The notes under the pieces were generated by a model. It saw only the letters and a program-made list of their open reading frames with translations. It had not been told where the DNA came from and did not search any database. Shown here piece by piece: positions 43,930-53,161 of a DNA stretch of 64,000 bases. A program made the position numbers and the translations under genes. The first letter of the stretch is position 1, and each line of letters starts with the position of its first letter. The DNA comes from CADEED01 sp043747875 (GTDB lineage: Bacteria > Pseudomonadota > Gammaproteobacteria > Steroidobacterales > Steroidobacteraceae): the NCBI GenBank assembly GCA_043747875.1, contig JAYTOI010000026.1, forward strand, positions 1 to 64,000, given 5' to 3'.

Positions 43930-44256
43930 ATCTGCTCCCGATCCGACGCCTCCTTAACGGCCCCTCGCGGTTCGGCTTAAGAGAGCGGGGTGGGTGTGAG
44001 ACCCCGTTCACAGCCCATGGCGAGCCCTTGCCGTCCAACCAGGGTGTCGAGTGAAAAATCCGCGCGACCGCGACGAATGGCCCGCGCGGGCGTCCGGCAC
44101 TTCAGGGAGCGGCTTACTGCCGCGGAGCCTCGGTATCCGGATGGCGGGGGAGCGGATTGGGCTGCGGCACCGACGCGTGCGGGCCGTGACCCGCTTTCAT
44201 GGCCTTCCTGAGCTCTCGGGCATCGAGCTAGCCATCGCCGTGCAGTGCGCGGTGGC
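43930..44256. other. Gap between kinase and ABC-protease genes
   Basis: About 330 bp with no supported gene. On the minus strand a short piece resembling an EF-hand tail (HGDG-stop-LDARELRKAMKAGHG, about 44130-44245) can be read through a stop, which is too little to call. Confidence 0.45.
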
Positions 44257-46593
44257 TCACGCCTTCCACAGCAGCAGCCACTGCGCGACGATCACTCCAC
44301 CGTTGTAGACGGCGTGCGTGATCATCGGCGCGAGCAGGCCGCGTGAGCGCTCGTAGACCAGCGCGGTGGCAATGCCCAGCACGAACACCGGCGCCGCCGA
44401 GATCGGTGGATGCAGGATGGCGAACAGACCCGCGCTCACGAGCGCGGCCGGCAGCACACCGAAACTGCGCCGCAGGCCGCCGTATATGAGTCCGCGGAAG
44501 ATGAACTCCTCGAACAGCGGCGCCGCGATCAGCGCCAGGGGCAGCGCCCACCATCCGAGCGCGCCCACCTCGTAGTTGCCGCGCAAGGCCTTCTCGAGCA
44601 GGCCGGTCTGGTGGATCGCGAATAGATAGACAGCAGCGAGCGCCGCGGCCGCGAGGCCCGCGGCGGCTGGCAGCATCGGACCGTTGGCGGTGCCGAGCAG
44701 CCGCGGCACGCCTTCGGTCTTGGCGCGTGCGTACACGGCGCGCATCAGCGCGTAAGTCAGCGCGCCCGCGACCGAGAACGCGATCATCAGGGCGGCGCCG
44801 GTGGAGCGCGTCGCGCGCATCAGCACCGCCGTCACTACTGCCTGGATCACGAAGAACACCATCGCGGCGATCAGTCCGTCGGAGAGCGATACGCGCGCCG
44901 GCGGCGACGCGTCCGGATCCAGTAGATAGATTAGCTGGTCGCGCGCCTTCTGCCACACCGCGAATGCCAGCAGCACGGTGAGCAGGATGAATACGACGCG
45001 CTGATACAGGTTCGGCGTCACGACGGCGTACACGTACAGCGCCGATAGCGACATGTAGAGGTAGACGTACGCCGGCTTCACCTTCTGGTTCTGGTGCTGC
45101 TCGAGCGGATTGCTGCCGAACACCCCGAGCGCCACGGCGATGTACGCGTAGATGGGGATGCCGAGCAGCGCCGTGGCCATGGCACCGAAGAACTTCCAGC
45201 CGAGCTCTGGCACTGTGAACGCGCCGGCGCCGAACATGAGGACGGGATACGCGAGCGTGATGACCGCCCAGAGCCGCGCCTTGTCCCTGAGCACGTCCTC
45301 GATGGAACGCGGGAAGGTGTACAGCAGCCACAGTGCTTGGCCCTCGGTGTTGAGCGTCTGGAACGCCGACATGCTGAGCGAATACGCGGCCAGGCCGAAG
45401 GCGACCGACGCCAGCACGTTCGGATCTTTCCACATGTCCGTCGCGAGGCCGGAGGAGCCCAGCATGAGCTGGCCGCCGACGATGAGCAGCGGAATCACCG
45501 TGCTCTGCACGAGGAAGTTGCGATCGCGACCCAGCAGCGTGAGCTCGCGGCGTTGCACCGGACTCGCCGGAAACGGCGGGCGTGGAACGGCTGCGGCTGC
45601 GGCGGTGCCTTTGAAACCGGGCGCGGCGCGGGCGGTGTCGCGCGCGCCGCCGGAGATGACGCCATGGCGCAATTGCAAGCGCAGCAGCAGCACTCCGCAC
45701 CAGGCGATCACGCCGACTTCCGCGCACAGCATCAGCCAGGTGTACAGCGCATCGAGCGTGGTGCGCTCGTTGAGCGCGCGCACCACGAGCCCCGGTGGCG
45801 AGTACATCAGCCAGTTGGGCATGGACCGCGCCAGCTCACGCATGAACGTGACGTTGGTCTTCATGCCCATCGAGAACGCCAGGTACATGCAGCCGATCGA
45901 CGCCACGGAAATCACGGCGTGCAGATTGCGCAACTGGCTGGCGCTCATTTTGAGGCGCAGGCCGGTGTCGATGAGCGTGCGGAACAGCGCGGCGAGCACC
46001 AGCAACGGCCAGCTGGCGAGGATGCCGAGGATTGGCGCCAGCCAGCGATAGCCCGACAGCCACGCAATGACCGTGCAGGCGGGTGCCAGCGCGAGGAACC
46101 CGCTGGGGTTGACCACGCTGCGTTCGAGGATGCGCGCCCAGACGAGGGTTTCGGTGCGCACCGGCAGCGTCACGAGCCACTCGAGGTCCCATTCGGGTTT
46201 CGCGAGCTCACCGGATGCAACCGTGAGCAGCAGCGAGGCGCTCCAGAACACCAGAAGTAGATAGGTGATGCCCACTGTCAACGCGGTGCTGAACTCCACG
46301 GTGAGCCAGAACCTGTCGTGCGAATCGACCAGCTCGTGCATCTGGAAGATCGCCGCGAAGGCGTTGGCGCCGAACACGAGCAGCATCAATGGCCAGGCGA
46401 TGATGAAGACTGCCTTGGCGCTTTTCTTGCCGGGATTGCCGGTGCGCGTCTGGTCGCCCGGCTTCTTCTTCTGGCCCGCCGCCGCCATGAGATTCATGAG
46501 CCGCCGCAGGCGCAGTCTGATGAGTAGCGCGGTGCTGAGCGCCAGCGGCGCCGCCACTCTGGGTGCAAAAAGCCTTTCCCCCGGCGGATTCAC
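44257..46593 (-). CDS. ABC-2-type permease fused to a CPBP intramembrane protease domain
   Basis: 778 aa. The N-terminal 600 residues form an ABC transporter permease with about 12 membrane segments. The C-terminal 100 residues are a CPBP (CAAX-processing/bacteriocin-processing) intramembrane protease with all core motifs: PLFEEFIFRGLIYG (EE-x3-R), FAILHPP (His) and THAVYN (H-x3-N). It overlaps the ABC ATPase by 4 nt (ATGA), so pump and protease are made together. Such fusions are known for NatB-like exporters; the substrate (peptide, lipid or ion) is unknown. Plausible role: export plus membrane cleavage of a peptide or resistance to a membrane-active agent. Confidence 0.87.
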   Translation of the reverse strand: MNPPGERLFAPRVAAPLALSTALLIRLRLRRLMNLMAAAGQKKKPGDQTRTGNPGKKSAKAVFIIAWPLMLLVFGANAFAAIFQMHELVDSHDRFWLTVEFSTALTVGITYLLLVFWSASLLLTVASGELAKPEWDLEWLVTLPVRTETLVWARILERSVVNPSGFLALAPACTVIAWLSGYRWLAPILGILASWPLLVLAALFRTLIDTGLRLKMSASQLRNLHAVISVASIGCMYLAFSMGMKTNVTFMRELARSMPNWLMYSPPGLVVRALNERTTLDALYTWLMLCAEVGVIAWCGVLLLRLQLRHGVISGGARDTARAAPGFKGTAAAAAVPRPPFPASPVQRRELTLLGRDRNFLVQSTVIPLLIVGGQLMLGSSGLATDMWKDPNVLASVAFGLAAYSLSMSAFQTLNTEGQALWLLYTFPRSIEDVLRDKARLWAVITLAYPVLMFGAGAFTVPELGWKFFGAMATALLGIPIYAYIAVALGVFGSNPLEQHQNQKVKPAYVYLYMSLSALYVYAVVTPNLYQRVVFILLTVLLAFAVWQKARDQLIYLLDPDASPPARVSLSDGLIAAMVFFVIQAVVTAVLMRATRSTGAALMIAFSVAGALTYALMRAVYARAKTEGVPRLLGTANGPMLPAAAGLAAAALAAVYLFAIHQTGLLEKALRGNYEVGALGWWALPLALIAAPLFEEFIFRGLIYGGLRRSFGVLPAALVSAGLFAILHPPISAAPVFVLGIATALVYERSRGLLAPMITHAVYNGGVIVAQWLLLWKA

Positions 46594-47348
46594 GGCGTGC
46601 CGGCCGGCGCACCCGCATCTTCGGCGGCGCCTTCGTCGGTGACTTTCAGGAATACCTGCTCGAGCGAGCCGCCGGGCACGACACGCTCGCGCAGCTCCGC
46701 CAGTGTGCCGGTGGTCACGAGCTCGCCGCGGTGGATGATGCCGACGCGCGTGCAGACGCGCTCCGCCATGTCGAGCAGGTGAGTGGACATGAAGATCGTC
46801 TTGCCCTGCGCCGCCGCCGCCTTCAGGCGGTCCTGTACCTCGCGCGCCGCGCGCGGATCGAGTCCGTTGATGGGCTCGTCGAGGATCAGCACGTCCGGGT
46901 CGTGGATCAATGCGCAGGCGAGGCCGAGCTTCTTCTTCATGCCCATCGAGTAGTTCACGGCGAACTCGTCGACGACGTCCGCGAGGCCGAACTCCCCGAG
47001 CAGCTGTTGGGTGCGCGCGACGGCCGCGGCGCGTGGCATGCCGTGCATCTCGGCCACGAACTGCAGGATCTCGCGGCCGCGCAGGAAGTCGTAATAAATC
47101 GGGTTGTCGGGTAGATAGCCCACGTGGCGTTGTACCAGCGCGCGCTCGGAGTGGCAGTCGAGCCCGTTGACGAGCGCCCGCCCGCCCGAGGGCACCAGGA
47201 TGCCCATCATCATGCGGATCGTGGTGGTCTTGCCTGCGCCGTTGGGCCCGAGGAAACCGAACACCTCGCCACGCGCGACGGTGAGGGCGAGTGGTTTGAC
47301 GGCGGTGAAGTCGCCATACGCCCGCGTGAGGTCCTGAAACTCGATCAT
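46590..47348 (-). CDS. ABC transporter ATP-binding protein
   Basis: 252 aa. Walker A GPNGAGKTTTIRMMMG, Q-loop region VGYLPDNPIYYDFLRGREIL, signature NYSMGMKKKLGLACAL (variant of LSGGQ), Walker B DVLILDEPINGLDP and the His-loop MSTHLLD. The signature is SMGMKK rather than LSGGQ, as in many ABC-2 exporter ATPases (NatA-like). The C-terminal tail extends past the usual end (VPGGSLEQVFLKVTDE). It is first in the operon with the permease-CPBP fusion and is divergent from the Tat-exported protein gene, with 77 bp between starts. Confidence 0.93.
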   Translation of the reverse strand: MIEFQDLTRAYGDFTAVKPLALTVARGEVFGFLGPNGAGKTTTIRMMMGILVPSGGRALVNGLDCHSERALVQRHVGYLPDNPIYYDFLRGREILQFVAEMHGMPRAAAVARTQQLLGEFGLADVVDEFAVNYSMGMKKKLGLACALIHDPDVLILDEPINGLDPRAAREVQDRLKAAAAQGKTIFMSTHLLDMAERVCTRVGIIHRGELVTTGTLAELRERVVPGGSLEQVFLKVTDEGAAEDAGAPAGTP

Positions 47349-47425
47349 GGGCTCTCGTTTGTCACTTTTTAAGCGTCTGAGACAGAGACCCGTCGATGGT
47401 AGGTGATTTCATCAGGGAGATTCGA

Positions 47426-48802
47426 ATGCAACGTCGCGACCTTTCAAAGCTCTTCCTCGGATCAGCAGCCGGGGCAGTGCTCGCCGTGCTCCCGGCGGGC
47501 GCGCAGGCTTGCAGCGCCACCGCGGTTTACGACGCGCGCGCCTACGGCGCCTGTGGCGACGGCGTGCAGGACGATGGCCCCGCATTGCAGGCCTGGCTGA
47601 ATGCGATACCCGCGGACGGCACGGAATTCCTGCCGGCCGCGCCCAACTTCTACCTGGTCGGGGCGACGCTGACACGCACCACCGCGGTCTCCATCCGCGG
47701 AGAGGGACGACGGTCCAAGATCCAGTACGCCGGCACTGGAGCGGCAATGATCTTCAAGAACTGCAGGTTCTCCACCTTCTCGAACTTCCTGCTGACCGGC
47801 GTAGGCAATAAGGTGGCGAACACGGGAATACGCTTTGAGGGCGCGCAGGAGTGTCTGCAGCTCATCCAGGTCTTCGTCGAAGAGTTCCAGAACGACGCCA
47901 ACAATTCACCGGCCCTGTTCTTCTCCGATAGCTGGACCATCACGATCGTCGGCGGCGCGTTCCGGCAGTCGAGCACGGGAATTCTGTGCGATGAATCGAC
48001 GTTCTCGGTCGGCCCCACGTGCAACGTGGTGAATGCAATGGGTGTCGATTGTTCGGACAATGCCATCGGCATCGCGTACCGCTCGGGCTCGCTACTCAAC
48101 GTCCACGGCTGCGATTTCACCGGGTGCAAGATTTCCGGTGTGGACGTCGGCTGCATTCCGGGCGCGGTTTTCGTGGGCGCGGCCAACATCCTCGGAAGTT
48201 GGTTCGAAGGCAGCGGTGATGGCGTGCGCGTCGGTCTCGGCAACACGGCCGAGTCGCCGCCCAAGGACGTCGACATCCGCAACAACTTCTTCGGCAATAC
48301 GGGTAATCACATCCGGCTGTACAAGGCCGACCGCACGCGCATCGGCGAAAGCCAGTGGGGCCCGGGCCAGGTGATCATCGACGCGGGCGTGACGCGCACC
48401 ACGGTGCAGGCGCGCGGCGTCACGGTGGTCGACAATTCCGCGGCCGGACAAACGGGTTACTACCAATACGATCAGCTGATGATCAACGACGTCCAGGCGC
48501 GCAACTCTTTGCGGGTCGGTACGGGGGCTTACGTGACGCGGCTGCTGTCCGGCACGGCGACGATCGACTTCCCGTCCGTTGCCCATGGATCGCATGCCTC
48601 GGCGTCCGTGACCGTGACGGGCGCGGCGCTCGGTGACGTCGTCGTCGGTCTATCGCATTCGGGCGCCGTCCCAGCGGGGGCGTTGTTAGTCGGCGACGTC
48701 ACGAGCGCGAACACAGTCACGGCAAAGCTCATGAATCTCAGTGGCGCGGCGGTCAATCTAGCCGGCGGCACGGTGCGGGCGGTGGTCGCGCGCGTGATCT
48801 GA
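47426..48802 (+). CDS. Tat-exported right-handed beta-helix (pectate-lyase-3-like) protein
   Basis: 458 aa from ATG 47426 (RBS AGGGAGA at 6 nt); an earlier in-frame ATG exists at 47396. Twin-arginine signal RRDLSKLFLGSAAGAVLAVL with AQA cleavage site. The mature protein opens YDARAYGACGDGVQDDGPAL, the hallmark of the pectate-lyase-3 superfamily of beta-helix proteins (including phage tail spikes), and continues with parallel beta-helix turns. The last 60 residues (SVTVTGAALGDVVVGLSHS … NLSGAAVNLAGGTVRAVV) resemble trimerising ends of phage tail/fibre proteins. Enzymatic activity unknown. Confidence 0.85.
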   Translation: MQRRDLSKLFLGSAAGAVLAVLPAGAQACSATAVYDARAYGACGDGVQDDGPALQAWLNAIPADGTEFLPAAPNFYLVGATLTRTTAVSIRGEGRRSKIQYAGTGAAMIFKNCRFSTFSNFLLTGVGNKVANTGIRFEGAQECLQLIQVFVEEFQNDANNSPALFFSDSWTITIVGGAFRQSSTGILCDESTFSVGPTCNVVNAMGVDCSDNAIGIAYRSGSLLNVHGCDFTGCKISGVDVGCIPGAVFVGAANILGSWFEGSGDGVRVGLGNTAESPPKDVDIRNNFFGNTGNHIRLYKADRTRIGESQWGPGQVIIDAGVTRTTVQARGVTVVDNSAAGQTGYYQYDQLMINDVQARNSLRVGTGAYVTRLLSGTATIDFPSVAHGSHASASVTVTGAALGDVVVGLSHSGAVPAGALLVGDVTSANTVTAKLMNLSGAAVNLAGGTVRAVVARVI

Positions 48803-48851
48803 CCGGGAGGTTTTGCGAATCGCCGCGCTTCGCTCCATTCTTACGGCCACG

Positions 48852-50303
48852 ATGGAGACGAGACTTGCCCCCTGGAGGCGCGCCGACCTGCCGGAGCCGC
48901 CGACGCCGCGTGGTTTGTCGTGGATCGGCGTCTGCGGGCCCGGCGTCATCGTGCTCGGCGTCGCCATCGGCAGCGGCGAATTCCTGTTGGGCCCGGCCGC
49001 CTTCGTCAAACACGGCCTCTCGCTCTTGTGGGTGACGCTGGTCGCGGTGTTCTTTCAGACCATCTTCAACACCGAGCTCATGCGTTACACCGTGGCCACC
49101 GGGGAGCCGGTGGTGACGGGGTTCATGCGCCTCAAGCCCGGCAAAACCTTCTGGGCGTGGTTCTACGCCGCGCTGTATTTCCTGCAGATCGGCTGGCCCG
49201 CGTGGGCCGCGACGGCGGCGGGCGCGGTCTTTTTCGTGTTCGCCGGCCGGCTCGCGGCGCCGCCGGGCGACGCCAACACCATCTACCTCATCGGCGTCGT
49301 GGCGTTCCTCGCCTGCATCAGCGTGCTGCTGCTGGGCAAGCGCATCGCGCGCACGCTCGAGCTTCTCAATTGGGTGCTCATCGTCATCATCCTCGGTGGC
49401 TTCGTCGTACTCGGCATCATCTTCGTGCCGGCTTCCACCTGGGGCGCGGCGCTGGCCGGGTTCGCCGGCTTCGACGCGCGCAGCGGCGGCTTCAGCTTCC
49501 TGCCCGACGGAATCGACATGCTGTTGTTAGGTGCACTGGTCGGCTACTCGGGCGGCGGCGGCGTGCTCAACATCACGCTGTCCAATTGGGCGCGCGACAA
49601 GGGCTATGGCATGGGCAGCCGTGTCGGGCACATCGGCGGCATGGTCGGTGGCGAACGCACGCAACTGGCCGGCACCGGATTCATGTTCGACGCGGATGCC
49701 GACAATCTGCGCCGCTGGCACGGCTGGTGGCGCATCGTGCGCGTGGATCAATGGGGCATCTTCTTCGTCGGCGCGCTCGCCGGCATGATGCTGCCCGCGC
49801 TGCTGTACGTGACCTTCGTGGAGAGCGGCACGGACATCAAAGGCCTCGGCATCGCGGCCGTGCTGGCGCAGACCATCGGTGAATCCGGCGGCGCCATGCT
49901 CGGCATCACGGTGGCGGTGCTCGGCGCCTGGATTCTCTTCAAGACACAGCTCGACTGCGTGGAAGGCATGACGCGCTCCATCACGGACATCCTGTGGACC
50001 GGCAGCGCGCGGATTCGCGCCTGGCGCGGCGGCGACGTGCGCGCGGTGTACTACGTGGTGCTGGCGATCGTGGTCGCCTGGGGCATCGTCGCGCTGAGGC
50101 TGGCGCAGCCCGTGGTGCTGCTGCAGGTCGGCGCGAACATCGCGAGCGTCATCTTCGTGTTCACGTCGCTGCACCTGCTGTATCTCAACACGCGTCTGCT
50201 GCCGGCCGAGCTGCGGCCGCCGATGTGGCGGCGGCTCGCGCTGGTTTGCATGTCGCTGTTCTACGGCTTCTTCGTGACGCTGGTCGTGCGCTCGTTCGTG
50301 TAG
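48852..50303 (+). CDS. Nramp-family-like transporter
   Basis: 483 aa from ATG 48852 (a TTG at 48813 with a nearby GGGAGG is an alternative). About 11 membrane segments. TM1 has GPGVIVLGVAIGSGEFLLGP in place of the usual DPGN metal motif, and the TM6-like region has LLLGALVGYSGGGGVLNITL instead of the MPH motif. It therefore belongs to a divergent Nramp-related branch whose substrate may not be Mn/Fe. It follows the beta-helix gene on the same strand and ends in the large inverted-repeat region. Confidence 0.85.
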   Translation: METRLAPWRRADLPEPPTPRGLSWIGVCGPGVIVLGVAIGSGEFLLGPAAFVKHGLSLLWVTLVAVFFQTIFNTELMRYTVATGEPVVTGFMRLKPGKTFWAWFYAALYFLQIGWPAWAATAAGAVFFVFAGRLAAPPGDANTIYLIGVVAFLACISVLLLGKRIARTLELLNWVLIVIILGGFVVLGIIFVPASTWGAALAGFAGFDARSGGFSFLPDGIDMLLLGALVGYSGGGGVLNITLSNWARDKGYGMGSRVGHIGGMVGGERTQLAGTGFMFDADADNLRRWHGWWRIVRVDQWGIFFVGALAGMMLPALLYVTFVESGTDIKGLGIAAVLAQTIGESGGAMLGITVAVLGAWILFKTQLDCVEGMTRSITDILWTGSARIRAWRGGDVRAVYYVVLAIVVAWGIVALRLAQPVVLLQVGANIASVIFVFTSLHLLYLNTRLLPAELRPPMWRRLALVCMSLFYGFFVTLVVRSFV

Positions 50304-50357
50304 GGAAGGACGGGGGCGGCGAGGAGGGCGCGCACCGGTCGCCGGGCCCATGCCGCG

Positions 50358-50903
50358 TCTGCTCGCGGCGGCTGGTTAGTTGGGCGATTGGAAACGGCGG
50401 GCCGCCGCCGACTGATTCGCTCGTTTGTGCTTCTCGAGATTCAAGGTGGCCACCTTGCCGAGGAGTCAACGCTCGGCGGCTCAACAGTTCTGCGTTTGAG
50501 TGCCGCCGTTCGCAGCCCGAGTCATGGACCCGTCGACCGGCGCGCGCCGCGTCGCCGTGCTCCCGTTCGTCGCCGCACGGACCCGCGACGCCGCGTCCGA
50601 ACGTGCTCGGAGTGCCACACCCGGAGCGGCGCTCTCCTCTTCATCCTTTCTCGAGGGCTGAGTCCGGCGTGGAGATACATGGAGATCCGCAGGGGCGAAG
50701 TGTGCCCGCTGTTGCGCGTGGCGGGTGGCCACATGCCTCGGCCTTGCGACGGCGGCACTCAAAAGCAGAACTGTTGAGCCGCCGAGCGTTGTCTTCCCGG
50801 CAAGGTGGCCACCTTGAATCTCGGGAAGCTCAAGCGAGCGAATCTGTCGGCGGCGGCCCGCCGTTTCCAATCACCCACACTAACCAGCCGCCGGGAGCAA
50901 ACG
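50358..50903. repeat. Large imperfect inverted repeat (about 170-bp arms) between convergent genes
   Basis: Left arm about 50358-50527 and right arm about 50733-50903 are reverse complements at roughly 85-90% identity by eye (for example GGCTGGTTAG, GATTGGAAACGGCGGGCCGC and GGCTCAACAGTTCTGC in both). Each arm contains the perfect 16-bp palindrome CAAGGTGGCCACCTTG (50443-50458 and 50801-50816). The centre is about 205 bp. A further sub-repeat GCGCGTGGCGGGTGGCCACA (50714-50733) recurs inverted just outside the right arm (50908-50927). No gene lies inside; open frames on opposite strands start with the same METAGRRR, which is simply the repeat read both ways. Confidence 0.85.
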
Positions 50904-50944
50904 AGGCATGTGGCCACCCGCCACGCGCAGCAGCGAGCGCCCAT

Positions 50945-51562
50945 TCACCTCTTCCTGCTGATCTCTATCCCGTTCCCCACCTCGACCAACACGGAGTCCA
51001 TGTCGCCCGCCGCGCGCACGCGCTGTCGATACGCCTCCGCCTGCGGCCGCACGTTTTCCGGCAGCAGCATGTTGTCGGCGCAGATGACGCCGCCGGGCGC
51101 GAGCTTGGGGTGCACGAGGTCGAAGCAGGGTAGATAGATATCCTTCCACACGTCGAGCAGCACGAAGTCGAACGGGCCGGTCAGGGTTTTCAACGTGTCC
51201 AGGCAGTCGCCGGCGTGGAATTCCACGCGCGTCGACAAGCCGGCGCGCGTCAGTGCCTGGCGCGCGGCCTCGATCTTGAAATCCTTGAGTTCGAGCGACG
51301 TCACCTTGCCGCCGGATTGGCGCGCGGCCGCCGCCAGCCACACCGTCGAGTAGCCGTAAGACGTGCCGAGCTCGAGGATGCGGCGGGTCCGCCCGCCCGT
51401 GGCGAGTAGATAGAGCAGTATGCCGGCTTCGCGGCCGACGGACAGCAGCAAGTCGTCGAGATTGGCGGAGGAGCCGGGGGCATTCGTGCGGCGTTGTTCG
51501 TCTTCCGCGCGCCGCTCGAAATCCGCGAGCACGCGTTCAATGACCGGGTCGACTAGAAGCAT
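50945..51562 (-). CDS. O-methyltransferase (family 3, CCoAOMT-like)
   Basis: 205 aa. SAM-binding motif I ILELGTSYGYSTVWLAAA, the acidic loop VTSLELKDFKIEAARQAL, and motif DFVLLDVWKDIYLPCFDL, in which the metal-ligand Asp of family 3 is visible. It then has LAPGGVICADNMLLPENV, with the second metal-ligand pair (ADN). Probably a Mg-dependent catechol-type O-methyltransferase, cytoplasmic. It lies between the inverted repeat and the divergent sugar-dehydrogenase gene. Confidence 0.88.
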   Translation of the reverse strand: MLLVDPVIERVLADFERRAEDEQRRTNAPGSSANLDDLLLSVGREAGILLYLLATGGRTRRILELGTSYGYSTVWLAAAARQSGGKVTSLELKDFKIEAARQALTRAGLSTRVEFHAGDCLDTLKTLTGPFDFVLLDVWKDIYLPCFDLVHPKLAPGGVICADNMLLPENVRPQAEAYRQRVRAAGDMDSVLVEVGNGIEISRKR

Positions 51563-51897
51563 GCAGGATGTTTCCGCGTGGATGAACGAGCGCCGACCAG
51601 GCGCGGGGTGGCGAATACTGCACGGCTGCCACGTCCGTGACGAGTCCTAAGTCCATGAAGTCCGCAAATGGGGCACGGATGATGCCGGCCTGCGATGGGC
51701 ATTGGTGTTCTCTGTCGCGAGTCGGCGGAACATGACGCCGGGTCGGCGGTCTATCGTTGCGTCGCAGCGAGATCGCACGCACTATGCCCGTCCGCGGGGG
51801 CGCTCCGTCGGAGGACGAAGATGTCGACCACCGGCCACGAGCCGTGCTGCGACGTCGAGTCGCCGCCCGCCACAACGAAACTTCTGAGGATCGCAAC
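51563..51897. other. Divergent intergenic region
   Basis: About 335 bp between the O-methyltransferase start and the dehydrogenase start. The dehydrogenase frame is open through much of it, but without a signal peptide before 51898. No clear promoter or hairpin seen. Confidence 0.45.
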
Positions 51898-53151
51898 ATG
51901 CGCAAGACGTGCCTGTCCCGAGTAGTTAGCTTGAGCGCCGCTGCCGGCGCGCTGGCCGCCGTTTCCACCGGGCCGGCCCTGGCCGCATCCGTCGATGGAT
52001 TGACGCTGGTGCCGGGGTTTTCGGCGACGGTGGTGCAGGAAGGGCTGGGCGCGGGCCGGCACCTGGACGTCGCGTCGAACGGCAATGTGTATGTCGCCAG
52101 CCGCAACGGACTGGTCGCCATGCGCGACACCAACGGCGACGGCACGCTCGATGAGACCAAGTCTTTCGGCGACGTGCAGGGCACCGAGGTGCGGGTGTTC
52201 GGCGACTGGCTGTACGTGTCGGACAACGTCGGCGTCTATCGCTACGCACTCAAGAAAGGCGAACTCGTGCCGGGCGCGAAAGAAATCGTGGTGTCGGAGT
52301 TCCCGCGCGAGCGGCAGCACGGCGACAAGACCTTCGCGCTCGATCCCAAGGGCACTCTTTATATAAACGTTGGCGCGCCTTCGAATTCCTGCCAGCAGAA
52401 GGACCGTCAGGAAGGGTCGCTCGGCATGAATCCCTGCCCGATCCTCGAGAAGTACGGCGGCGTCTGGGTGTTCGATGGCAACAAGCTCAACCAGACTCCG
52501 GCGAATGGCCGGCGCTATTCCACCGGCATCCGCAACGCGGTGGCCATCGAGTGGAACGCCAGTCAGAAGGCTCCGTTTGCCGTCATCCACGGGCGCGATG
52601 GTTTGGACACGCTGTTCCCCGCGCTCTTCAACTCGGTCGACAACGCGACGCGCACCGCCGAGGAATTTCACCAGCTCACCGACGGCGGCAACTACGGCTG
52701 GCCGTATACATTCTGGGACACCAAGGTCAACAAGCGTGTCGCCGCGCCGGAGTACGGCGGTGACGGCAAGAAGCTCGCGGAGGCCGGTAAATTTCGCGAT
52801 CCGCTGGTCGGATTCCCCGCGCACTGGGCGCCAAACGATTTGCTGTTCTATTCGGGCAAGAGCTTCCCCGCGAAATACAAGGACGGCGCGTTCGTCGCCT
52901 TCCACGGCAGCTGGAATCGCGCGCCCGAGCCGCAGGCCGGATACAAAGTGGTGTTTCAACCCATGAAGAACGGCAAGCCGAGTGGAGAATACGAAGTATT
53001 CGCCGACGGTTTCGCGGGCGAGCTCACGGGCAACAGCCCTAACAACGCGCGTTTCCGTCCGGTCGGACTGGCCGTGACACCGGATGGTGCGCTGCTGATC
53101 GCGGATTCGCAGAAGGGACGCATCTGGCGCGTCTCGTACGACCAGAAGTGA
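51898..53151 (+). CDS. PQQ-dependent sugar dehydrogenase-like (sorbosone dehydrogenase family) periplasmic protein
   Basis: 417 aa from ATG 51898. Signal peptide VVSLSAAAGALAAVSTGPAL with AxA cleavage. Six-bladed beta-propeller features: RHLDVASNGNVYVASRNGLV, HGDKTFALDPKGTLYINVGA, GIRNAVAIEWNASQ, DGGNYGWPYTFWDT, AHWAPNDLLFYSGKSFP, VAFHGSWNRAPEPQAGYKVV and RPVGLAVTPDGALLIADSQK. This matches the soluble glucose/sorbosone dehydrogenase (GSDH) family. A c-type cytochrome gene follows 10 bp downstream and is the likely electron acceptor. Confidence 0.88.
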   Translation: MRKTCLSRVVSLSAAAGALAAVSTGPALAASVDGLTLVPGFSATVVQEGLGAGRHLDVASNGNVYVASRNGLVAMRDTNGDGTLDETKSFGDVQGTEVRVFGDWLYVSDNVGVYRYALKKGELVPGAKEIVVSEFPRERQHGDKTFALDPKGTLYINVGAPSNSCQQKDRQEGSLGMNPCPILEKYGGVWVFDGNKLNQTPANGRRYSTGIRNAVAIEWNASQKAPFAVIHGRDGLDTLFPALFNSVDNATRTAEEFHQLTDGGNYGWPYTFWDTKVNKRVAAPEYGGDGKKLAEAGKFRDPLVGFPAHWAPNDLLFYSGKSFPAKYKDGAFVAFHGSWNRAPEPQAGYKVVFQPMKNGKPSGEYEVFADGFAGELTGNSPNNARFRPVGLAVTPDGALLIADSQKGRIWRVSYDQK

Positions 53152-53161
53152 TCAGAAAGAT

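Noticed and set aside
44130..44245. Minus-strand EF-hand-like tail (HGDG-stop-LDARELRKAMKAGHG) after the ABC-protease gene
   Set aside because: It needs read-through of a stop and only half a calcium-binding loop is visible; chance similarity is likely.
50388..50870. Two opposite-strand open frames both starting METAGRRR
   Set aside because: They are the same inverted repeat read from each arm; no independent evidence for a protein.
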